Source of the DNA: a virus
Virus record (IMG/VR): IMGVR_UViG_3300036861_000578
Span: 1 to 52,740 of that record
Reading direction: 5' to 3' (one strand)
Length of the DNA: 52,740 nt
The notes below the pieces were generated by a model, which saw only the letters and a list, made by a program, of their open reading frames with translations, had not been told where the DNA came from and did no database searches. The translations under genes and the position numbers were made by a program. Below are positions 32,402 to 38,878 of the stretch, piece after piece (position 1 is the stretch's first letter; each line of letters opens with the position of its first letter).

Positions 32402-33179
32402 CGACTTGTGGTTTCCAGGGGCACGTCTCAATCAACTAGCACCAGTTGATGGCGGATCCATTTTGGGCGGTAAGCCCAAAATCTTGTGGCATGACACAGA
32501 ATCGTCCGGGTTCCCGTCCTACTCGAGCGGATTCTGGCCGCACATGACGATCAATCCCGCGACCGGTGAGACCCGCCAGCACATCCCCGCCAACCGGGCC
32601 TGCCGCGCGCTCCGCAACGAGTCGGGTGGGGTCCAGACGAACCGGTGGCGGGTTTTCCAGATCGAGATGCTCGGGTTCGCCAACGAGGTCCGGTTCCATC
32701 CGGTGATGTCCGAGGTCGCCCGCTGGGCACACGACCGACTGGGCGTGCCGCTCCGCGAGGGCGTGAGTTGGCGCTCCTACCCGTCCAGCTACGGCCAGAC
32801 CAGCGTGCGCCTGTCCGGCGCCGAATGGAATGACTACGCCGGGCACCTCGGCCATATGCACGCACCGGAGAACGACCACGGCGACCCCGGCTGGCCGTTC
32901 CCGATCACCCAGATCCTCGAAGGGGGAGATATGGCATTCACCGCAGAGGATGAGAAGCTCCTACGGGCGCTGCGCGACACCGTCACCGGCGAGGGCGCCT
33001 ACACCGACCGGATCAACACCCTCAGCAAGGTCCGCGGCGAGATCGACCTCCTCCAGGCCGCCGTCGCCGACCTGCACGCCAAGGTCGATGCCCTCGGCGG
33101 CGGTGCTGCCGGCACGCTCACCAAGCAGGATGTCGAGGACGTCGTCCGCGCCGTGTTCGGCGACGCCTCAACGCCCTGA
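32391..33179 (+). CDS. Endolysin, N-acetylmuramoyl-L-alanine amidase type
   Basis: 262 residues; AGGAGA 5 nt before the ATG. Residues 20-178 form an amidase_2/PGRP-like zinc domain: His34 in KILWHDTES, HMTINPATGETRQHIPANRA near 51-70, VFQIEMLGF near 88, and GHLGHMHAPENDHGDPG at 151-167 with likely zinc ligands His157 and Asp165. It cleaves the bond between MurNAc and the stem peptide. The C-terminal 82 residues are helical, no known binding domain, and are preceded by an internal ribosome-site-like AGGGGGAG and ATG at 32931, so a separate C-terminal product is possible. Confidence 0.88.
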   Translation: MPDSDLWFPGARLNQLAPVDGGSILGGKPKILWHDTESSGFPSYSSGFWPHMTINPATGETRQHIPANRACRALRNESGGVQTNRWRVFQIEMLGFANEVRFHPVMSEVARWAHDRLGVPLREGVSWRSYPSSYGQTSVRLSGAEWNDYAGHLGHMHAPENDHGDPGWPFPITQILEGGDMAFTAEDEKLLRALRDTVTGEGAYTDRINTLSKVRGEIDLLQAAVADLHAKVDALGGGAAGTLTKQDVEDVVRAVFGDASTP

Positions 33180-33322
33180 TGGCCGACCGCCATCGCTACT
33201 GGCTGGTGATGTACGCAGCCGGAACCCGCTTCCGCCGGTTCGAGAGGCTGGAGGAGGCGCGGCGCTACTTGGCACACCACGATCCGCAGGAAGGGACGCC
33301 AATACTGGTCGGGTGTGACTGA
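33179..33322 (+). CDS. Small basic protein after lysin
   Basis: 47 residues from an ATG overlapping the lysin stop (TGATG) and ending on the next start (TGATG). Sequence ADRHRYWLVMYAAGTRFRRF then LEEARRYLAHHDPQEG. Compact alpha/beta; unrecognised. Overlaps on both sides support it as a real gene. Confidence 0.5.
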   Translation: MADRHRYWLVMYAAGTRFRRFERLEEARRYLAHHDPQEGTPILVGCD

Positions 33323-33633
33323 TGGCCGATGTGACCGCGATCCCAGTCGGCGCCGACGTCCAATGTCGCTGCGTGAAGTGGCACCGGCCGAAGGTCCGCA
33401 TCATCGACGTCCACCACATCCAACCGCTGTCATGGGACGGACCGGATACCCCCGCCAACAAGGTGACGATCTGCCCCAACACCCACCGCCTCGTCCATGA
33501 GTTGCTGGATCGGTACAAGCGGCACGGCGGGGTCCTGTCCGCCGACGACGTGCGGCCGTTCCCACGCTATGTGCGGGAGCTGGCCCGGCAGGGATGGCAA
33601 CGGTACCTGGAGAGTCAGGAGAGGACGCCATGA
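33322..33633 (+). CDS. Short HNH-like protein in lysis area
   Basis: 103 residues. CRCVKWHRPKVRIIDVHHIQ gives Asp29 and His31-His32; Asn46, Cys51, His55 and His59 in KVTICPNTHRLVHELL complete an HNH-like core. The C-terminal WQRYLESQERTP is a terminal helix. A different HNH subfamily from the three CWxW-type genes. May assist packaging, as do HNH proteins near terminases, or be mobile. Confidence 0.68.
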   Translation: MADVTAIPVGADVQCRCVKWHRPKVRIIDVHHIQPLSWDGPDTPANKVTICPNTHRLVHELLDRYKRHGGVLSADDVRPFPRYVRELARQGWQRYLESQERTP

Positions 33634-33686
33634 CCTATCGGCTGCGTGAGCAGCATCCACGCCATTGCAGCGGAGGGAACCCATGA
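33630..33686 (+). CDS. 18-residue coupled mini-ORF (tentative)
   Basis: ATGA overlap with the HNH gene and a TGA that overlaps the ATG of the holin candidate. Encodes MTYRLREQHPRHCSGGNP. May be only a translational bridge that carries ribosomes to the holin start. Confidence 0.3.
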   Translation: MTYRLREQHPRHCSGGNP

Positions 33687-33925
33687 GGCTGGCGCGGATG
33701 CGGAAGTTCCTGGTCGTGGCCAGCCTCGGCCTGCTCGAGGCCGCCGCCTACGTCGCCGCCGACCCGCGTGACCTGCCCGCGTGGGTGGTCACGGGTGCGC
33801 TGGCGGTCAACGCCGCTGGGGTGTACTTCGTGCGGAACCGGCCTGCGCCGTCCGCGGAGGCGCTGCTGGCCCAGCGGGTTCGCGAATCGAGGCGGCAGCA
33901 GGCGCCACCGTTCGAGGCGCCATAG
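33683..33925 (+). CDS. Holin candidate
   Basis: 80 residues; GGAGGG upstream of ATG 33683 decides the start. Basic N-terminus (MRLARMRKF), hydrophobic LVVASLGLLEAAAYVAA (10-26), a short polar turn, then LPAWVVTGALAVNAAGVYFV (32-51) and a charged tail. This two-helix form with VTGA and AAGVYFVRN matches common actinophage holins that open the membrane for the amidase encoded upstream. A terminator hairpin follows. Confidence 0.7.
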   Translation: MRLARMRKFLVVASLGLLEAAAYVAADPRDLPAWVVTGALAVNAAGVYFVRNRPAPSAEALLAQRVRESRRQQAPPFEAP

Positions 33926-33971
33926 TAGAATCCGGCTGCGATCCGGGCTAAGGGATCCTGATTCAGTCCCC

Positions 33972-34001
33972 GACCCCCCGCTACTTCGGTGGCGGGGGGT
34001 C
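33972..34001. terminator. Bidirectional terminator between convergent operons
   Basis: GACCCCCCGC (33972-33981) and GCGGGGGGTC (33992-34001) form a perfect 10-bp stem with a 10-nt loop. It lies after the forward lysis genes and at the end of the reverse operon. The reverse gene's Pro-Pro-Pro-Pro-Lys tail is encoded by the stem and its stop lies at the loop edge. No T-run on either side. Confidence 0.75.
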
Positions 34002-34247
34002 GTTCGCGTTCCGAGATGCCCCTTGTCCAGTAAGTGCCCGGAGGGTCGCGATGAATGCATCTTCGATGGAGTCACCCCGCAGTCGATACAGATCGTAGAG
34101 GTTGAGGGCAGCAGGGTCTTGCGGAAGGTACTGCTTGGCTTCCTCATCGGTGGCCGGGATGCTGTCACGCCAATCGGTTTGGCCGGTGGCAAAGTTGTGC
34201 CAGCCATGCGATTGGTTTTGAGGTACATCAGGCGGCATTAAAGGCAT
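33981..34247 (-). CDS. Last gene of the reverse small-gene operon
   Basis: 88 residues; AAGAGGAT 5 nt before the ATG. PLMPPDVPQNQSHGWHNFAT, then DEEAKQYLPQDPAALNLYDLYRLRGDSIEDAF. The C-terminal PPPPK comes from the terminator stem. No family recognised; soluble and mostly helical. Confidence 0.55.
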   Translation of the reverse strand: MPLMPPDVPQNQSHGWHNFATGQTDWRDSIPATDEEAKQYLPQDPAALNLYDLYRLRGDSIEDAFIATLRALTGQGASRNANDPPPPK

Positions 34248-34297
34248 CGTCGATCCTCTTGAACCAGCTGCCGCCAGAGCTGCGCAGGGTTGGTCAT
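34238..34297 (-). CDS. 19-residue coupling ORF (tentative)
   Basis: Starts with ATGACC at the same repeated junction as the neighbouring genes and encodes MTNPAQLWRQLVQEDRRCL, ending just past the start of the next gene. It may be a leader that couples translation, or the surviving start of a broken gene. Confidence 0.35.
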   Translation of the reverse strand: MTNPAQLWRQLVQEDRRCL

Positions 34298-34542
34298 GGC
34301 TGGGAACCTTCGGATGGGTCGTCGGCTTCTCTCTCGACCCATTCGACGATCTCTGCAAACCGCCGATACAGGTCCATGTAGAAACGGGCACGTTTCTCAG
34401 CCTTGTCGCGGTGCTTCCGGCAGTCCTCCCACATCGCCTCGAAGTCGGGAGGCGTCCCGTCCTGCGGAGCGGTGAAGTAATGGGGAGTGGGGTGCTTGCA
34501 GTGCGGGTCAGCGCAGAACTGCCAGACCGACAGGTCGGTCAT
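34294..34542 (-). CDS. Small coupled protein, SEGSQP tail
   Basis: 82 residues. LSVWQFCADPHCKHPTPHYF (possible Cys/His site: Cys10, Cys15, His16, His20) then a basic helix CRKHRDKAEKRARFYMDLYR. Ends ...PSEGSQP, the shared tail of this operon. Overlaps its neighbours by ATGA. Unknown function. Confidence 0.55.
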   Translation of the reverse strand: MTDLSVWQFCADPHCKHPTPHYFTAPQDGTPPDFEAMWEDCRKHRDKAEKRARFYMDLYRRFAEIVEWVEREADDPSEGSQP

Positions 34543-34727
34543 GGCTGCTCACCTTCGGGTGAGGGGCCATCATTCTCATTCAGCCAGTCGACAAGAGGTC
34601 CGCGCACCAGAACCCGCGATATGGACGCGGCGGCTTCCTCAAGCGACACACCTGCCGCTCGGGCAAGTTCGTCTGTGACGTCCCAGACTTCAGCCGGGAG
34701 ACCCCATCGTTCCCGCGGGTCGGTCAT
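34539..34727 (-). CDS. Small coupled protein, PEGEQP tail
   Basis: 62 residues. PRERWGLPAEVWDVTDELARAAG and EEAAASISRVLVRGPLVDWL form a short helical domain; ends SPEGEQP. Starts with MTDP like the next two genes upstream. No family recognised. Confidence 0.55.
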   Translation of the reverse strand: MTDPRERWGLPAEVWDVTDELARAAGVSLEEAAASISRVLVRGPLVDWLNENDGPSPEGEQP

Positions 34728-35089
34728 GGCTGCTCACCTTCGGGTGGCAACTCGGCCTTGTCGGCCTCACCCCATGCCTTCAGGGCATCCCGCAGCCGCG
34801 GCCTGTCGGTGATGGTATCGGGCCCCCATGCCAGTTCATGGATGACGGCGCGGGCGAGGCGTAGTTCGGCCCGCAGCTGCTCGATCTCGCGGCTTCGTTC
34901 GATGGCGACACGGCTTTCGGTTCGCCAGCCGTCAAGCGCACCCACCAGTTGGGTTCGCTTGTCCTCGACCTCGCCGATGAGCGTGTCGAGGACGTTCATC
35001 CTGATACTGATGAGGTCCGTCGGGCCGACAACGTTGGCGCTATAGAGCGAGTCTCGGTAATCCCTGATCTCGTCCAGCGGGTCGGTCAT
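34724..35089 (-). CDS. Coiled-coil coupled protein, PEGEQP tail
   Basis: 121 residues. MTDPLDEIRDYRDSLYSANV opening, then NVLDTLIGEVEDKRTQLVGAL and SREIEQLRAELRLARAVIHEL, a clear coiled coil. Ends PPEGEQP. Its first eight residues equal those of the next gene upstream, so the two may be diverged duplicates. Confidence 0.58.
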   Translation of the reverse strand: MTDPLDEIRDYRDSLYSANVVGPTDLISIRMNVLDTLIGEVEDKRTQLVGALDGWRTESRVAIERSREIEQLRAELRLARAVIHELAWGPDTITDRPRLRDALKAWGEADKAELPPEGEQP

Positions 35090-35502
35090 GGCTGGTCGCC
35101 TTTGGGTGGGTTCAGCAGGTCATGAATGCGGGTCTTTGCGGTGGCGAGCATGTCCCGCGTGAATGACGAGCACGCCAAACCTTCGTCCTCGAAGAACGCC
35201 TCAACGGTAGCCACCGTCATGACGAGCGCCGCCAGGAACTCGTCGGCCAGCCCCCGCAGCCGCTCGACCTCGGCGGTGAGGATGGCCACGTCGTCGACCT
35301 TGTACCGCCGCAATTGCTCGACCTCGCCGACGAGCGCGTCGATGTCGGCCGGGGCATGGGCGATGAACTCAGGGTTGCCCACGCCCGACACCTCCGCGAC
35401 AACGAGGTCATCCGGGCTCAGCACTTCATCGCCGATGTGGTGCCAAGGATCGGACGAGACTCCCGCGCGCCGCGCCCGGATCTCGTCCAGCGGATCGGTC
35501 AT
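35086..35502 (-). CDS. Coiled-coil coupled protein, KGDQP tail
   Basis: 138 residues. Opens MTDPLDEIRARRAGVSSDPWHHIG, then DIDALVGEVEQLRRYKVDDV and ILTAEVERLRGLADEFLAAL (coiled coil). Phage proteins of the pattern 'DPW...I.D..ALLAEVERLR' are common in actinophages and unassigned. Ends NPPKGDQP, a variant of the repeated tail. Confidence 0.6.
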   Translation of the reverse strand: MTDPLDEIRARRAGVSSDPWHHIGDEVLSPDDLVVAEVSGVGNPEFIAHAPADIDALVGEVEQLRRYKVDDVAILTAEVERLRGLADEFLAALVMTVATVEAFFEDEGLACSSFTRDMLATAKTRIHDLLNPPKGDQP

Positions 35503-35714
35503 GGCTGCTCACCTTCGGGTGGGCGGTAGTCCTCTAGGATCGGCACCGCGACCACGACCCCGCCGACCTCCTGCGCTCGGCTGCGGGCGAACTCCAGGTC
35601 GTAGACGACCCACATGATGCCGTGAGGCTGGGCGGCTACAACGGCGTAAACTCCCCGCAGCTGCTCGATCTCGGCGAGCGCATCCTTGAGGTTGTTCGGC
35701 TTGTGCTCGGTCAT
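35499..35714 (-). CDS. Small coupled protein, PEGEQP tail
   Basis: 71 residues; GGAGGA before ATG 35714 decides the start over an upstream in-frame ATG. TEHKPNNLKDALAEIEQLRG, then YAVVAAQPHGIMWVVYDLEF. Ends PPEGEQP at the repeated junction. No family recognised. Confidence 0.52.
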   Translation of the reverse strand: MTEHKPNNLKDALAEIEQLRGVYAVVAAQPHGIMWVVYDLEFARSRAQEVGGVVVAVPILEDYRPPEGEQP

Positions 35715-35725
35715 GGCGTCCTCCT

Positions 35726-35962
35726 TCACCAGCGTCGCCACCAGCGACCCACCGTCCGGTCGGGTCGGCGGCCGCCCTGCAGGTCGGCGGCGAACCGCCG
35801 TAGCACTCCCGGGATGGCGGCGACGTCGGTCGGGTAGCGCAGCCGCTGCGCCTGGCAGAATGCCTGGACGGGTAGGAGCGTCTGGTCGGCGTGGTCGGCG
35901 AGGGCGGTCACGCGGGCGGCGACGGCGCGGCGTCGCGCGTCGGGCGCGTCAGGCGTCAGCAC
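35726..35962 (-). CDS. Small helical protein of reverse operon
   Basis: 78 residues, GTG start inside the end of the preceding gene (14-nt overlap). RRRAVAARVTALADHADQTLLPVQAF then YPTDVAAIPGVLRRFAADLQ, helical and basic, ending WRRW. No family recognised; start uncertain. Confidence 0.48.
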   Translation of the reverse strand: MLTPDAPDARRRAVAARVTALADHADQTLLPVQAFCQAQRLRYPTDVAAIPGVLRRFAADLQGGRRPDRTVGRWWRRW

Positions 35963-36158
35963 GCTCGTTGGCCTTCCTCACCGCTTCGGCGACGACCAGG
36001 GCGGCCATCATCCACGGGTGCCGGTCGTCGTCGTCGAGCTGCTGCCAGGTCGCGTACGTCCAGGACGAGTCGGTGGTGACCTGCATGCTCCACGTGCGGT
36101 AGGCGATCTCGCCGAGCTGGGCGGCCGGCGGAATATGGATCGTCGTACTGTTTGGCAT
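35949..36158 (-). CDS. First gene of reverse small-gene operon
   Basis: 69 residues with AGGAGG 5-6 nt before the ATG, placed inside hairpin 2 of leader copy B. STTIHIPPAAQLGEIAYRTW and MQVTTDSSWTYATWQQLDDD, then RHPWMMAALVVAEAVRKANE. Tryptophan-rich small phage protein with no assigned function. The only leader-bearing gene here that is not a nuclease. Confidence 0.58.
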   Translation of the reverse strand: MPNSTTIHIPPAAQLGEIAYRTWSMQVTTDSSWTYATWQQLDDDDRHPWMMAALVVAEAVRKANERADA

Positions 36159-36234
36159 GGCGACCTCCTAGCGGGTCGTCCGGGCCCCGGGCTGCTGCCG
36201 GCAGCTGCGGGGCCATCTTATTGGCTGGGCTGGG
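36159..36234 (-). promoter_or_regulatory. Two-hairpin leader element, copy B
   Basis: Reverse strand. Hairpin 1: forward GGCCCCG (36183-36189) with CGGGGCC (36208-36214), extended by GCTGC (36191-36195) and GCAGC (36201-36205). Hairpin 2: forward CGACC (36161-36165) with GGTCG (36174-36178), enclosing AGGAGG of the gene at 36158. Possible -10 boxes are GATAGT (about 36234-36229) or TAAGAT beside hairpin 1. Confidence 0.65.
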
Positions 36235-36267
36235 GCGAAACTATCTGCCATGCGAACTGCCCGAGGC

Positions 36268-36546
36268 TCATCCTTCCCCCTCAAGCTCGAACAGGTGGAA
36301 GACGTAATCGCCGCCGTGGACGAGCGCGGTCGCGACATGTCGGCACGCGCCGAAGTCGGCCGGGTGGCCAGTCCCGACAACGCGGAAGTGGCGCCGCTCG
36401 GTTGCGACCTCGTCGACGTCATGCCGTTCCCAGATGCAGAACCGGTCATGCTGCTCAGCGAAGTGCAGGACGGTCGCGCCCCTGGGAAGGTCGAGGTCGG
36501 CGGCGATGCCTTCGCCGAGGTCATGCTTCCAGATGACGAACTTCAT
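36268..36546 (-). CDS. DUF7352-like small phage protein
   Basis: 92 residues, ATG overlapping the HNH stop by ATGA. The order KFVIWKHDLG, DLPRGATVLHFAEQHDRFCIW, then RRHFRVVGTGHPADFG and DYVFHLFELEGEG matches a widespread small beta-sheet phage family (DUF7352 type; function unknown). Translationally coupled to the mobile HNH gene, which therefore seems to have landed in front of it. Confidence 0.65.
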   Translation of the reverse strand: MKFVIWKHDLGEGIAADLDLPRGATVLHFAEQHDRFCIWERHDVDEVATERRHFRVVGTGHPADFGACRHVATALVHGGDYVFHLFELEGEG

Positions 36547-37010
36547 CGGTTTGCCTTTCTCGGCTGGCGCGGGTCGTTGATCCGGTCGACCGCGCGGGTC
36601 CGCGCCCGGTTGAGCGTGGCCTTCTCTCGGTTGCACGTCAGGCAGTAACGGCGACGGCCGGTGCCACGGCGGTATGTGCCATCGAGTGGGTGGCCCTTCC
36701 GGCAATGGGTTCGGGCAGCGCTGGCCCGGCTGATGTTCTCCTGATGCGTCACTGGTTCTAGGTGGTCCGGCTTAACGCAGAGGGGGACACGGCACAGATG
36801 ATCGAGCGTCAACCCCTTGGGGATCGGACCCACCAGCAACTCATAGGCGAAGCGATGGACATAGACCGGGCGGTTGCCGCCAGCGTTGAAGGTGCCATAT
36901 CCCTGAGCGTTCTTACTGCCCGTCCACAGCCAGCACGTCTCGGTCTTGATGACCTTCGGCCAGAACCGTTCCTCTGGTGGCCGCGGCGGTACGCCCGTAC
37001 GCTTACCCAC
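36543..37010 (-). CDS. HNH endonuclease, reverse-strand twin
   Basis: 155 residues from GTG 37010, chosen because GGGAGGG of leader copy C lies 6-7 nt upstream. RFWPKVIKTETCWLWTGSK, catalytic Asp70-His71 in LTLDHLCRVPLCVKPDHLEP, zinc knuckle THCRKGHPLDG to YCLTCN. Shares long stretches with the HNH gene at 31946, so the two form an inverted repeat about 5 kb apart around the lysis genes and the reverse operon. Ends in ATGA coupling to DUF7352. Confidence 0.87.
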   Translation of the reverse strand: MGKRTGVPPRPPEERFWPKVIKTETCWLWTGSKNAQGYGTFNAGGNRPVYVHRFAYELLVGPIPKGLTLDHLCRVPLCVKPDHLEPVTHQENISRASAARTHCRKGHPLDGTYRRGTGRRRYCLTCNREKATLNRARTRAVDRINDPRQPRKANR

Positions 37011-37086
37011 GTCGATCCCTCCCGTTAGGGGTCGGCCGGGCCCGGGGTGCCGCAAGCGCCGCCGGGCCATTGACCTGCTCATTGTC
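37011..37086 (-). promoter_or_regulatory. Two-hairpin leader element, copy C
   Basis: Reverse strand. -10-like GACAAT (37086-37081) overlaps the integrase 3' end. Hairpin 1: forward GGCCCGG (37039-37045) with CCGGGCC (37062-37068), extended by GGTGC (37046-37050) and GCGCC (37056-37060; one C-A mismatch on the transcript). Hairpin 2 covers 37013-37035 with CGA/TCG and CCC/GGG pairs around the ribosome site GGGAGGG. AGCAGGT follows the -10 as in copy A. Confidence 0.65.
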
Positions 37087-38233
37087 TCACCTGGGCCCCA
37101 CGTCTTGGGTCAAGGATCTTCGGGACCTGCTCAGCCAACTCCCAGTCATACCCAGAAACGTACCGTCTGGTCACTCTGTCTGATTCGTGCCCGAGGAACG
37201 CGCTCACCTGCGACAGGTTGCGGCCTTTCTCAGCCGCCAGCAGCGCTGTTGCTGCGGAGTGCCGAAGGCTGTGCCCGGACTCGTCGACGCCGCAGCCGTG
37301 CATGAAGTCCGATACCAGCCGCGAGAGCGACTTGGCCCGCAGCGGCAGGCCCGGGAAGCGGCGGTTGGCGATCAGGGGCTGGCCGGGTCGGGCATCGCGG
37401 GCGCCGAGGTACTTGCTGATCGCGGCCTGTGCCTCAGGGTGCAAGGGAATCCATCGCTCTTTGCGGCCCTTTCCCATGACGCGGATCTTGCCGGGAAGCA
37501 GCACCGGGTCCTCTTCATCAGATTCTGGTGGGGGGAACCACAAGCGCGGCGGGTAGTAGTCCTCGACTTTGAGGCTGGCGATCTCACCGCAGCGCAACCC
37601 ACCGAAGTAGCCCAGCACGACCATGAGATACATACGTGGGTCGTCTTCGGCGGCGAGCAGCACGGCACGGAGCTGGTCGGCGTCCAGGGAACGTGGCGCC
37701 CCGGGCCGGACCTTCGGTGGGCGCACCAGCTCCATCGGGTTACGTCGGAGGTAGCCGGCCTGGTGGGCGAACCGGTAGAGACCCCGGATCGCGACGATGT
37801 AGTGCGCCCGCGCTGCTGGCGACAGCGGCTGCCCGCGGCGCCGTCCCGTGCGGGCAGGACGGTCAAGGAACCGCACCACATCAGCGGGGCCCGCCTGATG
37901 CCATGCCTTCGTGCGGCCCCGAACCTTGCTGGTGGCCAGGTAGGCGCAGAAGTCGTATGCGACCTTGCGGATCTCGCTGACCGTGCTCTCCGCGCAGTCC
38001 GCCTCGACAAGGAGAAACCGCCGGTAGTCGCGCCACAACGCGGGGAACGTGACGACGCCGAGGAGCTGGAGGTCGACCTCGGCGAGGTGGTGGTGGTCGT
38101 CGAGCCAGATGCTCACGACGGCGACCAGGACGACGCCGCCGACGGGTGCGAGGCGTGGGACGAGGACTTGGAGCCACCGCCAGACGGCGGCGTAGAAGTA
38201 GATATACAGGATGAGATAGGCCAGGACCGGCAT
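37079..38233 (-). CDS. int: Tyrosine integrase with N-terminal membrane helices
   Basis: 384 residues. Catalytic set complete: Arg214 (GLRCGEIASL), Lys255 (GKGRKERW), His321 and Arg324 (HSLRHSAAT), His349 (LGHESDRVT), Tyr358 (RRYVSGYD). A core-binding domain (SAM-like, about 64-165) precedes it. Unusually, residues 4-19 and 30-44 are hydrophobic membrane-like helices, and GGAAGAGGGGGC upstream of ATG 38233 supports that start; GTG 38116 would remove them. Carries out phage integration/excision. The attP site is not identifiable; the 162-bp gap 38234-38395 shows nothing clear. Confidence 0.9.
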   Translation of the reverse strand: MPVLAYLILYIYFYAAVWRWLQVLVPRLAPVGGVVLVAVVSIWLDDHHHLAEVDLQLLGVVTFPALWRDYRRFLLVEADCAESTVSEIRKVAYDFCAYLATSKVRGRTKAWHQAGPADVVRFLDRPARTGRRRGQPLSPAARAHYIVAIRGLYRFAHQAGYLRRNPMELVRPPKVRPGAPRSLDADQLRAVLLAAEDDPRMYLMVVLGYFGGLRCGEIASLKVEDYYPPRLWFPPPESDEEDPVLLPGKIRVMGKGRKERWIPLHPEAQAAISKYLGARDARPGQPLIANRRFPGLPLRAKSLSRLVSDFMHGCGVDESGHSLRHSAATALLAAEKGRNLSQVSAFLGHESDRVTRRYVSGYDWELAEQVPKILDPRRGAQVRQ

Positions 38234-38395
38234 GGCGCCCCCTCTTCCGCGCGTGCCCTACCACGCGGCTGCCAGAAAGGCGCAGTCTCACCCTGCCAAG
38301 TCACGAGCGGGTCACAACGGCCGAAGGCGGGTAGAAGGCCATACCGACCAATGCAAGCAGGATGTGCATTCCCCGTCGGGGACAACACGGGGCAG

Positions 38396-38647
38396 TCATC
38401 CTTTGGAGAGCTTCTGAATCAACTCGGCAGCAGCCTTCTCGCCCGTTGTTGTGAGCCGGAATAAAGGGCCGCCCTGGTCGTCGATGCTCATTTCAAGCAG
38501 CCCCTCCTCGACGAGTTCGAGCAAGGCTGCCTCTGTCTCATCAGGTGTGGCAATCTTCCGGCAGAGGCGGCAGAAAGGCCCGTGGTCGTAGGCGTCGCAT
38601 TCCCACCACTGGCCACCCCGATCCTTCCACCGATGCAACTGGCTCAT
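38396..38647 (-). CDS. Small protein with zinc knuckle and winged-helix-like end
   Basis: 83 residues; GGAGG before the ATG. Cys-containing N-terminus (ECDAYDHGPFCRLCRK), then TPDETEAALLELVEEGLLEM and GGPLFRLTTTGEKAAAELI, which has the helix-helix-wing rhythm of small transcription regulators. It lies between repressor and integrase. A similar wing pattern occurs in the gene at 41836. Confidence 0.55.
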   Translation of the reverse strand: MSQLHRWKDRGGQWWECDAYDHGPFCRLCRKIATPDETEAALLELVEEGLLEMSIDDQGGPLFRLTTTGEKAAAELIQKLSKG

Positions 38648-38659
38648 GCTGCCTCCTTG

Positions 38660-38878
38660 TCATGGCTGCGGTGGGATCAGTTCGACCCGGCCGCCGCATC
38701 GCGGGCAAAGCCTGATGATGCGTCCTCGTGTGCGGCGACGTTCGCCCCTCCAGCCGCACGGGTCGCCCAGTTGTCTCTTCACCAGCCCGTGATCCGCGAC
38801 CCATCTCATCTCGGACCCGACTCCTTGCGCCCATGGGACCAGGCGTCCCCCGCCGGCACACCGGACGTTGGCGGCCAT
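38660..38878 (-). CDS. Small zinc-ribbon-like protein
   Basis: 72 residues from ATG 38878, overlapping the repressor stop (TGATG), AGAAGG upstream. MRWVADHGLVKRQLGDPCGW and the terminal IIRLCPRCGGRVELIPP give a possible metal site (Cys50-type residue plus CPRCGG). Basic, so nucleic-acid contact is possible. Function unknown. Confidence 0.5.
   Translation of the reverse strand: MAANVRCAGGGRLVPWAQGVGSEMRWVADHGLVKRQLGDPCGWRGERRRTRGRIIRLCPRCGGRVELIPPQP

Larger units (their letters stand above)
34307..35521 (-). repeat. Repeated SD-hairpin junction, five copies
   Basis: At the ends of five consecutive reverse genes the same block occurs: stem CACC, loop CGAA, stem GGTG (forward CACCTTCGGGTG at 34550-34561, 34735-34746 and 35510-35521; variants at 35097-35108 and near 34307-34318), then AGCAGCC and ATGACC. 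The hairpin's 3' arm is the ribosome site of the next gene. The encoded tail PEGEQP is a by-product of this block. Confidence 0.8.

Noticed and set aside
38234-38395. attP core next to the integrase
   Set aside because: No convincing arm-site repeats or tRNA 3'-end-like core could be identified by eye.
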